Assembly: GCA_017303715.1 (NCBI GenBank)
Contig: JAFLBZ010000033.1
Coordinates: 1 to 50,408 of the forward strand
Direction: 5' to 3'
Origin: Rhodothermia bacterium
GTDB taxonomy: Bacteria > Bacteroidota > Rhodothermia > Rhodothermales > UBA2364
Length of the DNA stretch: 50,408 bases
Below are positions 25,355-33,780 of the stretch, piece by piece. Position 1 is the first letter of the stretch. Each line of letters begins with the position of its first letter. Under the pieces are notes generated by a model. That model was not told the origin of the DNA, did no database searches, and saw only the letters and a program-made list of their open reading frames with translations. The translations under genes and the position numbers were made by a program.

Positions 25355-27421
25355 TTAACTCGCCGGAATAAGTTGGGTTTTACCGATTAACTCCACGTCC
25401 CTTCGTTGGTCTAACTCAATGAATTGCTGCCGGTCTGCAATGCTATACCGCGAGAGCATTTCCTCATGGATTAAGTTGGCACGCTGGATGACCCAAGACT
25501 CCGAAGAGCGGTTCGCAAACCAACCTTCCCAAACCGAGGGTGAGGGCAAATCTGTCAACATCCGCGTAGCACGCCATTGTAAAGTTGTGGGATGTCCGGT
25601 ATGTGCGATCCGAATGGGTGCAAAACGGTTATTGGCCAATTTTCCTGAGGAGAGCGGGATAAAATTGGCAGACCATAAGGGGTAATATACCAAACCCACC
25701 TGCGTAAGTCCCCATTGGAAGGAGCTAAAGTCGCGTGGTGAGCTATCTTTATCTTTAAACCGGCTCACTACCGAGATCAAGGTTTTCTTCAGTTTCAGGC
25801 TATTTTGGGCTGTTTTTGCAGAGTCTAGGCCCGCAAACATGGTGGAATCGGGCGGAGGTATAGACGACCAGCCTTTATAATATTCTGCCATCCAAGCATC
25901 AAAAACGGAGGCCGCAATACTTTCATTGCTAAAGTCATATTTCCAGTTTCTGAGGTAGGTTAGGGCGTCTTTTGCGGCATAGGTAAGGTCTTTCCGCTTT
26001 TCCATCATACCGAGCAAGCCTTTCACAACAGGTCGGACGAAGGGGCTGTAAGAATCCTCGAATTTCCCCAGAAATTGTGGTGGCGTAAGGCCACTGGCAA
26101 GGACTTGACGAAGCCTCGTGGCGGTATGGCTTGCCCAAGGTGAGTCCGAAATTAATATACCATTCGGGAGGTTTTCGCGAACCAAAGGCTGTCCTCGAAC
26201 CGACCATCGCCCTTCATTCGTAAGCAAAAGTCCATTCCCTTTAAATAACCGAAACGTCACACCAGTTGTATCTCCACGCAAAAGGTTACGGAAGGAAGCT
26301 TGATCACTCAAGGCACGAAAACCCGGCCAACCAAACTTCCATACAAAACCAACGGTTGTATCACGCTCCACCAAAAGGGTATCTTGTACCATTTTTCTGT
26401 ACTTCTTTTTAAACGACTCTGGTAGAAAAAAGGAACTTCCATTTGAGCGGATGGTCACCAAGGTTTCATTGCCCTCCATATCCCGCACCACACGGTTTTC
26501 TGGCACAATGAGGCTGTCGGCTCCTTTGGGCAAACGTTCTGCGGTGAAAGCACTCGTGAGTAAGAAATGCCAAGAAAGCCGTTCATTTCTTCCAGACGGA
26601 AAAAGGAGGGTTCCGGGAATGCTTAGGACTTCGTTTTTCCCATCTCCCCAGTTCAAAACCACCTCTTGCACCAATGGCCATGCGGTAGCGCCATAAACAT
26701 GGCGATGAAAGAAATAGGTATCCCGACTTTGACGCGCCACCCAAGCCATCCCATTTTCAAAACCATGCAAACGCAAGAATTTTTTCACCACCTTTTGTTC
26801 GGCCATAAATTTTTCGAACATGGGTTGCAAGGTATCCGCAGCGGTTTTTTTATAGGGTTCTGCCCCAACCCAAGCCAATAAATGTTCTATTGCAAGGCAA
26901 TGCCAAGGCTCCCAGCGCTTAGGCTTCAGTCCAGATAGCAATAAATCGTCATTCACCTGTTCATTTGGATGTTCAAAGACCGCATTTATGCCATTGGTAT
27001 AGGCGACGAGGCGGTTTTTCTCTTCGGGCCGAAGTTGCCGATAAGCCGCATAAGCCATTTTGCCGATTCCCATTGTTTTGGACATCCGGTCTATAATGGC
27101 CGTAGTATCTCCGGGGAACCATTGCCCCGTTTCGCCAAGAGCAACTTGTCGCCAGACGGCCATTGGCAGTGCGTGGCGTAGCGCATGGCTGTACCCCAAT
27201 CCGGCCAAGCCATCAGACTCCGACGACGCCCGAATGACTGGAATACGGTCTTTCCGCCATTCTACGGACACATTCCCACGCAAATTCCTGATTTTCACTT
27301 CTGCGCTATAATCGGTTTTGAAGGCATATGAAAACCAAAAGGTGATGCCTAAAACAAACAGACCCACAACCGAAAATAGCAGGACAAGGGCAAAGATATT
27401 TTGGAACCTATTGATGAACAC
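25355..27421 (-). CDS. Penicillin acylase family protein lacking the nucleophile serine
   Basis: This 688-residue protein has an N-terminal membrane anchor (about 10-33) and the penicillin acylase layout: RDRIPVIRA-like start (WRKDRIPVIRAS, 55-66), DGLAGLGYSHALRH (70-83), and RLVAYTNGINAV (137-148). In active members autocleavage exposes a serine in a GSNNWVVS-like motif; here the region reads ENGMAWVARQS (222-232) and the serine position is Gly224. GRNERLSWHF near 285 keeps the later conserved Asn. Autoprocessing and amidase activity are therefore unlikely. It lies 12 bases after the PolX-like gene and 13 before the kinase gene. A binding or scaffold role is only speculation. Confidence 0.82.
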   Translation of the reverse strand: MFINRFQNIFALVLLFSVVGLFVLGITFWFSYAFKTDYSAEVKIRNLRGNVSVEWRKDRIPVIRASSESDGLAGLGYSHALRHALPMAVWRQVALGETGQWFPGDTTAIIDRMSKTMGIGKMAYAAYRQLRPEEKNRLVAYTNGINAVFEHPNEQVNDDLLLSGLKPKRWEPWHCLAIEHLLAWVGAEPYKKTAADTLQPMFEKFMAEQKVVKKFLRLHGFENGMAWVARQSRDTYFFHRHVYGATAWPLVQEVVLNWGDGKNEVLSIPGTLLFPSGRNERLSWHFLLTSAFTAERLPKGADSLIVPENRVVRDMEGNETLVTIRSNGSSFFLPESFKKKYRKMVQDTLLVERDTTVGFVWKFGWPGFRALSDQASFRNLLRGDTTGVTFRLFKGNGLLLTNEGRWSVRGQPLVRENLPNGILISDSPWASHTATRLRQVLASGLTPPQFLGKFEDSYSPFVRPVVKGLLGMMEKRKDLTYAAKDALTYLRNWKYDFSNESIAASVFDAWMAEYYKGWSSIPPPDSTMFAGLDSAKTAQNSLKLKKTLISVVSRFKDKDSSPRDFSSFQWGLTQVGLVYYPLWSANFIPLSSGKLANNRFAPIRIAHTGHPTTLQWRATRMLTDLPSPSVWEGWFANRSSESWVIQRANLIHEEMLSRYSIADRQQFIELDQRRDVELIGKTQLIPAS

Positions 27422-27433
27422 AGTAAACTTGGT

Positions 27434-29131
27434 TTATGCAGGTAAGTGGAGGTTGGTCTTTTTTTGTTTAAGCCACTGTTCAAACGCTATTCGCGGCAAC
27501 GCATTTAAGCAATTTTCGGGCGTCAGCCCAGCCTTTCTTGCAACTTCTACCCCCCAAAATACATCCTGAAGCCCCTCTTTTGCATGTGCATCTGGATTAA
27601 TTGAAATCCAAACGCCTTTTTCAAGTGCATACGGAATCCACTTCCAATCCATGTCTAAACGATAGGGATTAGCATTGAGTTCAATCGCTACCCCATTTGC
27701 AGCACAAGCGTCAATGATTTTGTGGTGATTTACCGGATAGCCTTCACGCGCAAGCAGCAGTCTTCCGGTCGGGTGTCCCAAAATTGTAGTAAATGGATTT
27801 TCTATGGCCGTAATTAACCGCTGGGTTGCGGCTTCCTCCGTCATGTTAAAACCATTGTGGATGCTTGCAACAACGAGGTCAAAAGAAGCTAAAATCTCTT
27901 TCGGGTAATCTAATGCACCATCGTTCAAAATATCGCTCTCGATTCCTGAATAAATGCGAAAATTCACGCCCATTTGTGCATAAGCGGCATTATGTTGAGC
28001 AATTTCGGCTTGTTGCGCCTGTACACGTTCAATGCTCATGCCGTGCGCGATAGTTAAGGACTGGCTATGGTCACATGAGCCATAATATGCTAAGCCCATT
28101 TCGCGTGCAGCTTCAGCCATTTCGTACAACGTATGAGCGCCGTCGCTATAGGTAGAGTGGTTATGGAGTGTGCCCTTGAGGTCACTCACTTCAAGCAGTT
28201 TATGACCACGAAGTTCAACTTCCGAGCGTTCCGCAGGGGCTAAGTCCCGCAACTCGGGGTCAACAAAGGTCATTCCCGCTTGTTCAAACAACAATGCCTC
28301 ATCCGAGACCAAAGGCAGCGCACCAGATTTCCTCATGAACGCTTCAATAAAAGAGGTTGGCCCGGTCTTTAGGAATACTTCCGTCCCAAAACGCTCCGAC
28401 TCCGCCCAAATAAACGTAACCTCGAAGCCATCTGGTAACAATGCTTTCCAAGTATTCGTCCCTACGGCCTCCGTCTTTATTTCTAATGCACTTAGCGCTG
28501 TTAGAACATGTGCTTCGTGTGTGGCTTTTAACAAAACGGTAACTTCGGAGACGGTCGGCATTTTACGACGAAATTCCCCCACCGGCATACATTGTACCGT
28601 TCCAGTGTGTTTCTCAAGCGTTTCTAAAAGTGGCATGAGCAAGCGATAGACTGTAGCATAACGCCTTTGCGAGCGATAGACTTCTTGCAATGCGATAGAA
28701 GCTAAAATCTGTTCTTGCGTTTTTTTACCAAAACCTTCTGCATCGAGCAAGCGGTTTTCGCGAGCCGCCACCGCCAATTCTTCTAAAGAGGTAATGCCCA
28801 AACCTTGCCACAAAGCACGTACTTTTTTCACCCCCAGACCCTTAATTTTCAAAACTTCTGGCAAACCTTGTGGGAGTTTATCGGCCAATTCTTTGCGTTG
28901 TGGCAAAGCACCTGTTTCCACCAATGTTGCGATGTCCTTGGCCAAGCTACTTCCGATCCCTTGCACCTCGGTTAATCGCCCCTCAGACAACAAGTCCTGT
29001 ACTTGCTCCGGCAACCGTTGTAGCAAACGTGCAGCATTGGCAAAAGCCCGTACCCGAAAAGAATTCCCGCCCGTAAGTTCAAGTAAATCCGCAACTTCTT
29101 GCAAGGATTTTGCAATTTGTTTATTCGTCAT
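27434..29131 (-). CDS. PolX-like protein with inactive polymerase site and intact PHP domain
   Basis: The protein has 565 residues from the ATG at 29131; an upstream ATG at 29158 adds nine. Layout follows bacterial PolX: an 8-kDa-like and helix-hairpin-helix region (about 1-150, with VQGIGSSLAKDI and IKGLGVKKVRALW), a polymerase palm/fingers region (about 155-300) and a C-terminal PHP domain (about 318-565). The palm motif GS-RR...DxD reads GEFRRKMPTVSEVTV, so both aspartates are replaced (Glu196, Thr198); the third is Thr239 in FEVTFIW. PHP metal ligands appear intact (H323, H325, D330, H355, then IESD, SIHNG, GHPTGR, NPDAH). A 3'-5' exonuclease or other phosphoesterase without polymerase activity is likely. 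Confidence 0.88.
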   Translation of the reverse strand: MTNKQIAKSLQEVADLLELTGGNSFRVRAFANAARLLQRLPEQVQDLLSEGRLTEVQGIGSSLAKDIATLVETGALPQRKELADKLPQGLPEVLKIKGLGVKKVRALWQGLGITSLEELAVAARENRLLDAEGFGKKTQEQILASIALQEVYRSQRRYATVYRLLMPLLETLEKHTGTVQCMPVGEFRRKMPTVSEVTVLLKATHEAHVLTALSALEIKTEAVGTNTWKALLPDGFEVTFIWAESERFGTEVFLKTGPTSFIEAFMRKSGALPLVSDEALLFEQAGMTFVDPELRDLAPAERSEVELRGHKLLEVSDLKGTLHNHSTYSDGAHTLYEMAEAAREMGLAYYGSCDHSQSLTIAHGMSIERVQAQQAEIAQHNAAYAQMGVNFRIYSGIESDILNDGALDYPKEILASFDLVVASIHNGFNMTEEAATQRLITAIENPFTTILGHPTGRLLLAREGYPVNHHKIIDACAANGVAIELNANPYRLDMDWKWIPYALEKGVWISINPDAHAKEGLQDVFWGVEVARKAGLTPENCLNALPRIAFEQWLKQKKTNLHLPA

Positions 29132-29395
29132 GACAAACAGTTTGTGAGGAAGCAACAAATATTGGCTAAATTGTGTATCTTAGTTGTTTAAACCAAGCCT
29201 TAAGGAATTACCCACGTTCGTCCTTCAGTCTAAGCCAACTGAAAGCCGTTGTGGCGGCAAATTAAGAAAAACTTTACCTGCACCACAGAACAAGTCTTTT
29301 TCTTTTCCGTAATTCCTGACCAATTTTGTTCTTTTGGGAAAAGGTGACCAGCCAGATAACGTCCTTTCCCTTTCCGTTCATCAATCTTTACCAAA

Positions 29396-30205
29396 ATGAT
29401 GTTCGAAACCTTGCACGTCGTACCAGAGACGTTGGAAGAGGTTTTGGCGGCGTTCCGCGTTTTGCCACAAACCAGTATTGTCATCCCAACCTTAAACGAA
29501 GAAAAAATTCTGGAGAAACTGCTAAAGTCTTTTACACCAGAAATGAAGCGACGTTTAGGTCTGGAAATTATTGTCTCCGATGGTGGTTCTACCGACCAGA
29601 CCTTGGAGATTGCACGAAAATTTGCCGATAAAGTGGTGGTTCATGAAGACGCAAAGCCTCAGACCATCTCCGAAGGCAGAAATGCAGGTGCAGCCGTTGC
29701 ACAAGGTGATGTCTTGATCTTTTTTAATGCCGATGTACGTTTTCCAGTTCAGTTGGAACCGTTTTTGCAGGAATTGGTTGAGGCTGCCGGTATGGATGGA
29801 GCCGCTACTTGCCGCGTAACCGTTCATCCCGAAGAGGCAAATTGGAAAGACAACCTCGTTCTTGGCGGGTGTAATGCCTACTTCTGGTTTCTAAACCAAA
29901 TTGGAATGGGCATGGGACGAGGTGAATGTCATGCTGTCGCTACACAAACGTTTAGAACGTTAGGCGGTTATCGAACCGATTTGGTGGCCGGAGAAGATTT
30001 TGACCTCTTTAAACGTATTGCTCAACACGCAAGGCAACAAAATAAGGTAGGCATTCGTTTTCTTTGGCGATGGACGCTCTACGAAGACCCCAGAAGATAT
30101 CGTGCTATTGGTTATGCACGAACCATGCTGAAGTGGTTCCAAAATGCGGTCTCTATCACCCTTTTTAACCGTTCTGTGTCTAAAGAATGGACTCCTTATC
30201 GGTAA
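29396..30205 (+). CDS. Family 2 glycosyltransferase
   Basis: This 269-residue protein has a GT-A fold: TSIVIPTLNEEKILEKLL near residue 27, IIVSDGGSTDQTLEIA near 60, and the metal-binding DxD-like NADVRFP near 110. VAGEDFDLFKRI near 198 supplies the catalytic acidic segment. There is no signal peptide or obvious transmembrane helix, so it acts on the cytoplasmic face, probably on a lipid-linked or protein acceptor. Substrates cannot be predicted. It is divergent from the PolX-like gene and followed 135 bases later by a CtpA-type protease gene. Two consecutive ATGs make the start ambiguous by one codon; no Shine-Dalgarno is visible. Confidence 0.88.
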   Translation: MMFETLHVVPETLEEVLAAFRVLPQTSIVIPTLNEEKILEKLLKSFTPEMKRRLGLEIIVSDGGSTDQTLEIARKFADKVVVHEDAKPQTISEGRNAGAAVAQGDVLIFFNADVRFPVQLEPFLQELVEAAGMDGAATCRVTVHPEEANWKDNLVLGGCNAYFWFLNQIGMGMGRGECHAVATQTFRTLGGYRTDLVAGEDFDLFKRIAQHARQQNKVGIRFLWRWTLYEDPRRYRAIGYARTMLKWFQNAVSITLFNRSVSKEWTPYR

Positions 30206-30340
30206 TTTGTTACCTCTAAGGCAATCCAGCGTCTAAAGAAATGCTACAAGAGAATCGTTCATGCAACTACAAAGAGTTGTTTCCTGAAAGAACACCTCGA
30301 AAGTATGTAAATATCCATAACCCTTTTGTCTAAAATCCGT

Positions 30341-32023
30341 ATGCGTTTTACGAAAAAGTTTTCCTACATCGGAGCCGGAATCCTTATCGCTGGATTCTTC
30401 TTTGGAATGGGCATCCAAAAAGTCTTTTCCGGTGAAGATGTTGTACAAAGCCTTCAAAAATTAGACCAAGCCTTTTCGCTCATTAACCAACAATATGTGG
30501 ACGATGTGGACTCGGCCAAACTCGCCGAAAACGCCATCGAGGGTATGTTAAAAGGCTTAGACCCACACTCGGTCTATATTGATGCCAAACGTATGAAGCG
30601 TGTACGTGAAGAATTTGATGCCTCGTTCGAGGGTATTGGGATTTTCTTCGACTTTGTGGACGACACGTTGATGGTACAGCAAGTGATCTCGGATGGTCCA
30701 TCAGAAAAAGCAGGGCTTAAAGCTGGTGATTTTATCGTAAAGGTGGACGAAAAAGAAACTAAAGGCTGGAAAAATGAAGATGTTCAAGCTCATCTAAAAG
30801 GCCCTAAAGGGACCAAAGTCACCCTTAAAATCCGCAGAAATGGGGTGGATAAACTCCTCTCCTTCGACATCATCCGCGACACCATTCCCTTCTATACCGT
30901 TACGGCAAAACACATGATTGACGACAAGACGGGATACATCAATCTGGAACGCTTTGCCCGGACTTCCTATCAAGAAGTAGCAGACGCCATGAACCAGTTG
31001 CGCGGCCTTGGTATGGAACGCTTGGTTCTAGACCTCCGTAACAACCGAGGCGGGTATATGGAAATGGCCGTCCGGATTGTGGATGAATTGTTGCCCGCCA
31101 ACAAGATGATCGTCTATACCAAGAGCCGAATCCAGTCATTTAACGAGCAATACCGCTCTACCTCGCGGGGAAGTTTCGAGAAATTGCCCGTTATCGTCTT
31201 GGTTAATTCGGGTTCTGCATCCGCCAGCGAAATCGTAGCCGGAGCCTTGCAAGACCACGACCGTGCCTTGGTGGTGGGAGAACGCACGTTTGGAAAAGGC
31301 TTGGTACAACGACAATTTGAGCTATTGGATGGCTCGGTTATGCAAATGACCATCTCGCGGTACTTTACACCCTCCGGAAGACTTATCCAAACCCCTTATG
31401 CTGATGGCGACCAAGAAGCCTACTATAAATCTAAATTAGAAATTGAACGCAAAAACAAAGGTGTCCTGAAAAAAGAAGACCTCATTGCACAAGCGCCGGA
31501 CTCTTTAAAATACAAAACCATTAATGGCCGTACCGTACTCGGCGGAGGCGGCATTTTACCTGACCTCATCTTGCCAGATTCCTTAGGATTGCCCAAGCCA
31601 CTCGTCATTGCCCTCATTCGCAACAGCGTAGAGGATGATTTCACCGGACATTGGCTGAACATGCACCCCGAATTTCGGACGCAGTGGACGTCAAAGAAAG
31701 GGGATTTCATCAAGAACTACCGCATTCCTGACGCCTTGCTTAACGAATTTTGGAGCTATGCCACCGATAAAAAAGGCTTTAAGTTTATTGAGAACAACAA
31801 AGCCAGTTCGCTAAATATGCAAGACGAGAAGCGTAAGTCCTTCACCAAAAAAGAACAATTGGAAAACAAAGAAGTGGTCGAGGTTAGAATTAAGGCACTC
31901 TTAGCGCGACGTTTGTGGGACTTGGACGCCTCGGTGCAGGTGTTCCACAAATTAGACCAAACCCTTGCCGAAGCCCTTCGGAATTGGGACAAAGCCTCCA
32001 ACTTTGCGCAGTCGTACCGATAA
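30341..32023 (+). CDS. C-terminal processing peptidase (S41 family, CtpA-like)
   Basis: The protein has 560 residues from the ATG at 30341 (a TTG at 30326 adds five). An N-terminal signal anchor (about 7-28) places it in the periplasm. A PDZ domain (about 98-180, IGIFFDFVDDTLMV, AGLKAGDFIVKV) precedes the protease core. The Ser-Lys dyad is visible as Ser294 in GSASASEIVAGALQD and Lys319 in GERTFGKGLVQ, the usual 25 residues apart. A ~170-residue C-terminal extension follows, as in many Bacteroidota CTPs. Likely role is degradation or processing of periplasmic proteins or peptidoglycan hydrolases. A clear terminator follows. Confidence 0.93.
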   Translation: MRFTKKFSYIGAGILIAGFFFGMGIQKVFSGEDVVQSLQKLDQAFSLINQQYVDDVDSAKLAENAIEGMLKGLDPHSVYIDAKRMKRVREEFDASFEGIGIFFDFVDDTLMVQQVISDGPSEKAGLKAGDFIVKVDEKETKGWKNEDVQAHLKGPKGTKVTLKIRRNGVDKLLSFDIIRDTIPFYTVTAKHMIDDKTGYINLERFARTSYQEVADAMNQLRGLGMERLVLDLRNNRGGYMEMAVRIVDELLPANKMIVYTKSRIQSFNEQYRSTSRGSFEKLPVIVLVNSGSASASEIVAGALQDHDRALVVGERTFGKGLVQRQFELLDGSVMQMTISRYFTPSGRLIQTPYADGDQEAYYKSKLEIERKNKGVLKKEDLIAQAPDSLKYKTINGRTVLGGGGILPDLILPDSLGLPKPLVIALIRNSVEDDFTGHWLNMHPEFRTQWTSKKGDFIKNYRIPDALLNEFWSYATDKKGFKFIENNKASSLNMQDEKRKSFTKKEQLENKEVVEVRIKALLARRLWDLDASVQVFHKLDQTLAEALRNWDKASNFAQSYR

Positions 32024-32067
32024 TTTATTGCACAGTAACGACCATAAACAACATAAAACTTCAATAG

Positions 32068-32096
32068 AGAGGCTTCAACTTCTGGAGCCTCTTTTT
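32068..32096 (+). terminator. Rho-independent terminator after the CtpA-like gene
   Basis: AGAGGCT (32068-32074) pairs perfectly with AGCCTCT (32086-32092) across an 11-base loop, followed by TTTTATT. It is 44 bases after the stop codon. Confidence 0.75.
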
Positions 32097-32203
32097 ATTG
32101 GCCAATCTCCTTCACCGATATTTGCAAAAATGAAAGCGTTTTAGCAGTTATATTCTTAGCCGCTTCCCTGCTATTTTATATCCTTTAATACACGTATTTT
32201 ATA

Positions 32204-33247
32204 ATGGCACACAAAGTAGTTCTTATCCCCGGAGACGGCATAGGCCCCGAAATCACGGATGCAACCTTAGATGTTTTGGCCGCTACGGGCGTCCCCATTA
32301 CTTGGGTTTTGGAAGAAGAGGCCGGAATGCGCTCTATTGATGCCGGTGGGGAGCCGCTCCCTCCAAAAGTTATAAACAGCATTAAAACACATAAAGTTGC
32401 GCTTAAAGGCCCGATTACAACACCCATTGGTGGTGGATTTAAAAGCGTAAATGTTTCCCTACGCCAAGCCTTAGACCTGTACGCTAACGTCCGACCAAGC
32501 TATAGCCTACCGGGGGTTAAAACGGCTTTCCAACATGTGGATTTGGTGCTTTTCCGTGAAAACACCGAAGGGCTTTATATTGGTCAAGAGAAATTTGACG
32601 CCGAAACCGGCGTGGCCGAAGCCATTGCGCGCGTAACCAAATTCGGCTCCGAGCGTATTCTCCGATATGCGTTTGAATACGCAAAATTTAACGAACGCGG
32701 TAAAATCTCTTTGGTACACAAGGCAAATATTCTCAAAAAGACATCGGGCTTATTCCTAGAATTGGGACGCGAAATCGCCAAAGAATACCCAGAAATTCGT
32801 TTCGAGGAAGTGATCGTGGACAATATGTGTATGCAAATGGTTACAAATCCAGAACGCTACGATTGTATTGTGACGACCAACCTTTTCGGTGACATTTTAA
32901 GTGACCTCGCGGCAGGATTGGTCGGGGGATTGGGCATTGTTCCAGGAGCTAATATTGGTAGTGAATATGCCGTGTTTGAATCGGTTCATGGCTCCGCACC
33001 CGATATTGCGGGTCAAAACAAAGCAAACCCAACCGCCCTTATTCGCTCTGCGGAAATGATGCTGCGTCATCTTGGCGAACACGTGGCTGCCGATGCCATC
33101 CGTAAAAGCCTATTCGAGATTTTCCGTCGTGGTGAGTTTCGTACTGCGGACTTGGGCGGCAGCACCCCTACCAATGAGTTTGGGAAACGGGTTGCCGAAA
33201 AAGTGGCAAAAAACATTGCAAAACCACGCTGGCGCACACAAGTTTAA
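32204..33247 (+). CDS. Isocitrate/isopropylmalate dehydrogenase family, likely NAD-dependent isocitrate dehydrogenase
   Basis: This 347-residue cytoplasmic enzyme belongs to the beta-decarboxylating dehydrogenases, forming 2-oxoglutarate from isocitrate if the assignment is right. Visible are IPGDGIGPEI at the N-terminus, KSVNVSLRQALDLYANVRP (Ser, Asn and Arg substrate contacts), FRENTEGLYIG, and VDNMCMQMV with the catalytic Tyr/Lys/Asp neighbourhood. ESVHGSAPDIAGQNKANPTA is the cofactor loop, where the Asp after GSAP favours NAD over NADP. The lack of leu genes nearby and the SVNVSLR segment favour isocitrate over isopropylmalate, but homoisocitrate or isopropylmalate cannot be excluded. It would supply 2-oxoglutarate used by GltB. 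It stands alone between two operons. Confidence 0.88.
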   Translation: MAHKVVLIPGDGIGPEITDATLDVLAATGVPITWVLEEEAGMRSIDAGGEPLPPKVINSIKTHKVALKGPITTPIGGGFKSVNVSLRQALDLYANVRPSYSLPGVKTAFQHVDLVLFRENTEGLYIGQEKFDAETGVAEAIARVTKFGSERILRYAFEYAKFNERGKISLVHKANILKKTSGLFLELGREIAKEYPEIRFEEVIVDNMCMQMVTNPERYDCIVTTNLFGDILSDLAAGLVGGLGIVPGANIGSEYAVFESVHGSAPDIAGQNKANPTALIRSAEMMLRHLGEHVAADAIRKSLFEIFRRGEFRTADLGGSTPTNEFGKRVAEKVAKNIAKPRWRTQV

Positions 33248-33282
33248 ACAACGAACTTCCCAGAACACTACACGGATTCATC

Positions 33283-33324
33283 AGAAGGTGTCTTCCAATC
33301 GTCATTGAGACGAATCCACCTTCT
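33283..33324. repeat. 8-bp inverted repeat AGAAGGTG/CACCTTCT
   Basis: AGAAGGTG (33283-33290) and CACCTTCT (33317-33324) flank a 26-base loop between the dehydrogenase and DUF4293 genes. It could be a weak terminator or a leader hairpin; no T run follows. Confidence 0.4.
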
Positions 33325-33369
33325 CGAAAGAGTACAAAAACTACCCTCACCCCTTTATCCCTTTTTGAT

Positions 33370-33780
33370 ATGTGGCAACGCATTCAGACCCTATACTTGG
33401 TCTTATCCATTCTTTTTCTTTCCCTTATTCCGGCCTTACAAGTGAATTTGGCAATGGCGCAACCGCTTTTTTGGGGCGGAATCGGTCTTGCCGGAATTTC
33501 TGTGGTTTTGACCGTTTGGGGGATTTTTCAATTTCTGAACCGCAAAAAACAACTCTCTACTGTCCGAATTGCGGCCATTGTTGCTTTTTTAGCCGTAGGA
33601 CTTTCTAAGGTGGCTTATTTAATCACAACGCCACAAGTACTTTGGATGAACTTCATCCAAAACCCTGCTATTCTGTGGGGAATTGGCGGCGCATTTTTGG
33701 GATTTGTGTTTCAACTATTGGCCCTATATGCGATCCGTAAAGACGAAAACTTGGTACGTTCTATGGATCGCTTACGATGA
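33370..33780 (+). CDS. DUF4293 family membrane protein
   Basis: This 136-residue protein has four hydrophobic helices. It begins MWQRIQTLYLVL and ends DENLVRSMDRLR, both hallmarks of DUF4293, a family found almost only in Bacteroidota. Function is unknown. The last four bases overlap the start of the EamA transporter gene (ATGA, 33777-33780), so the two are translationally coupled. Its presence is one of the lineage markers in the window. Confidence 0.88.
   Translation: MWQRIQTLYLVLSILFLSLIPALQVNLAMAQPLFWGGIGLAGISVVLTVWGIFQFLNRKKQLSTVRIAAIVAFLAVGLSKVAYLITTPQVLWMNFIQNPAILWGIGGAFLGFVFQLLALYAIRKDENLVRSMDRLR

Noticed and set aside
29230-29484. 84-residue minus-strand ORF over the GT2 start
   Set aside because: It is antisense to the GT2 N-terminus and has no family similarity.
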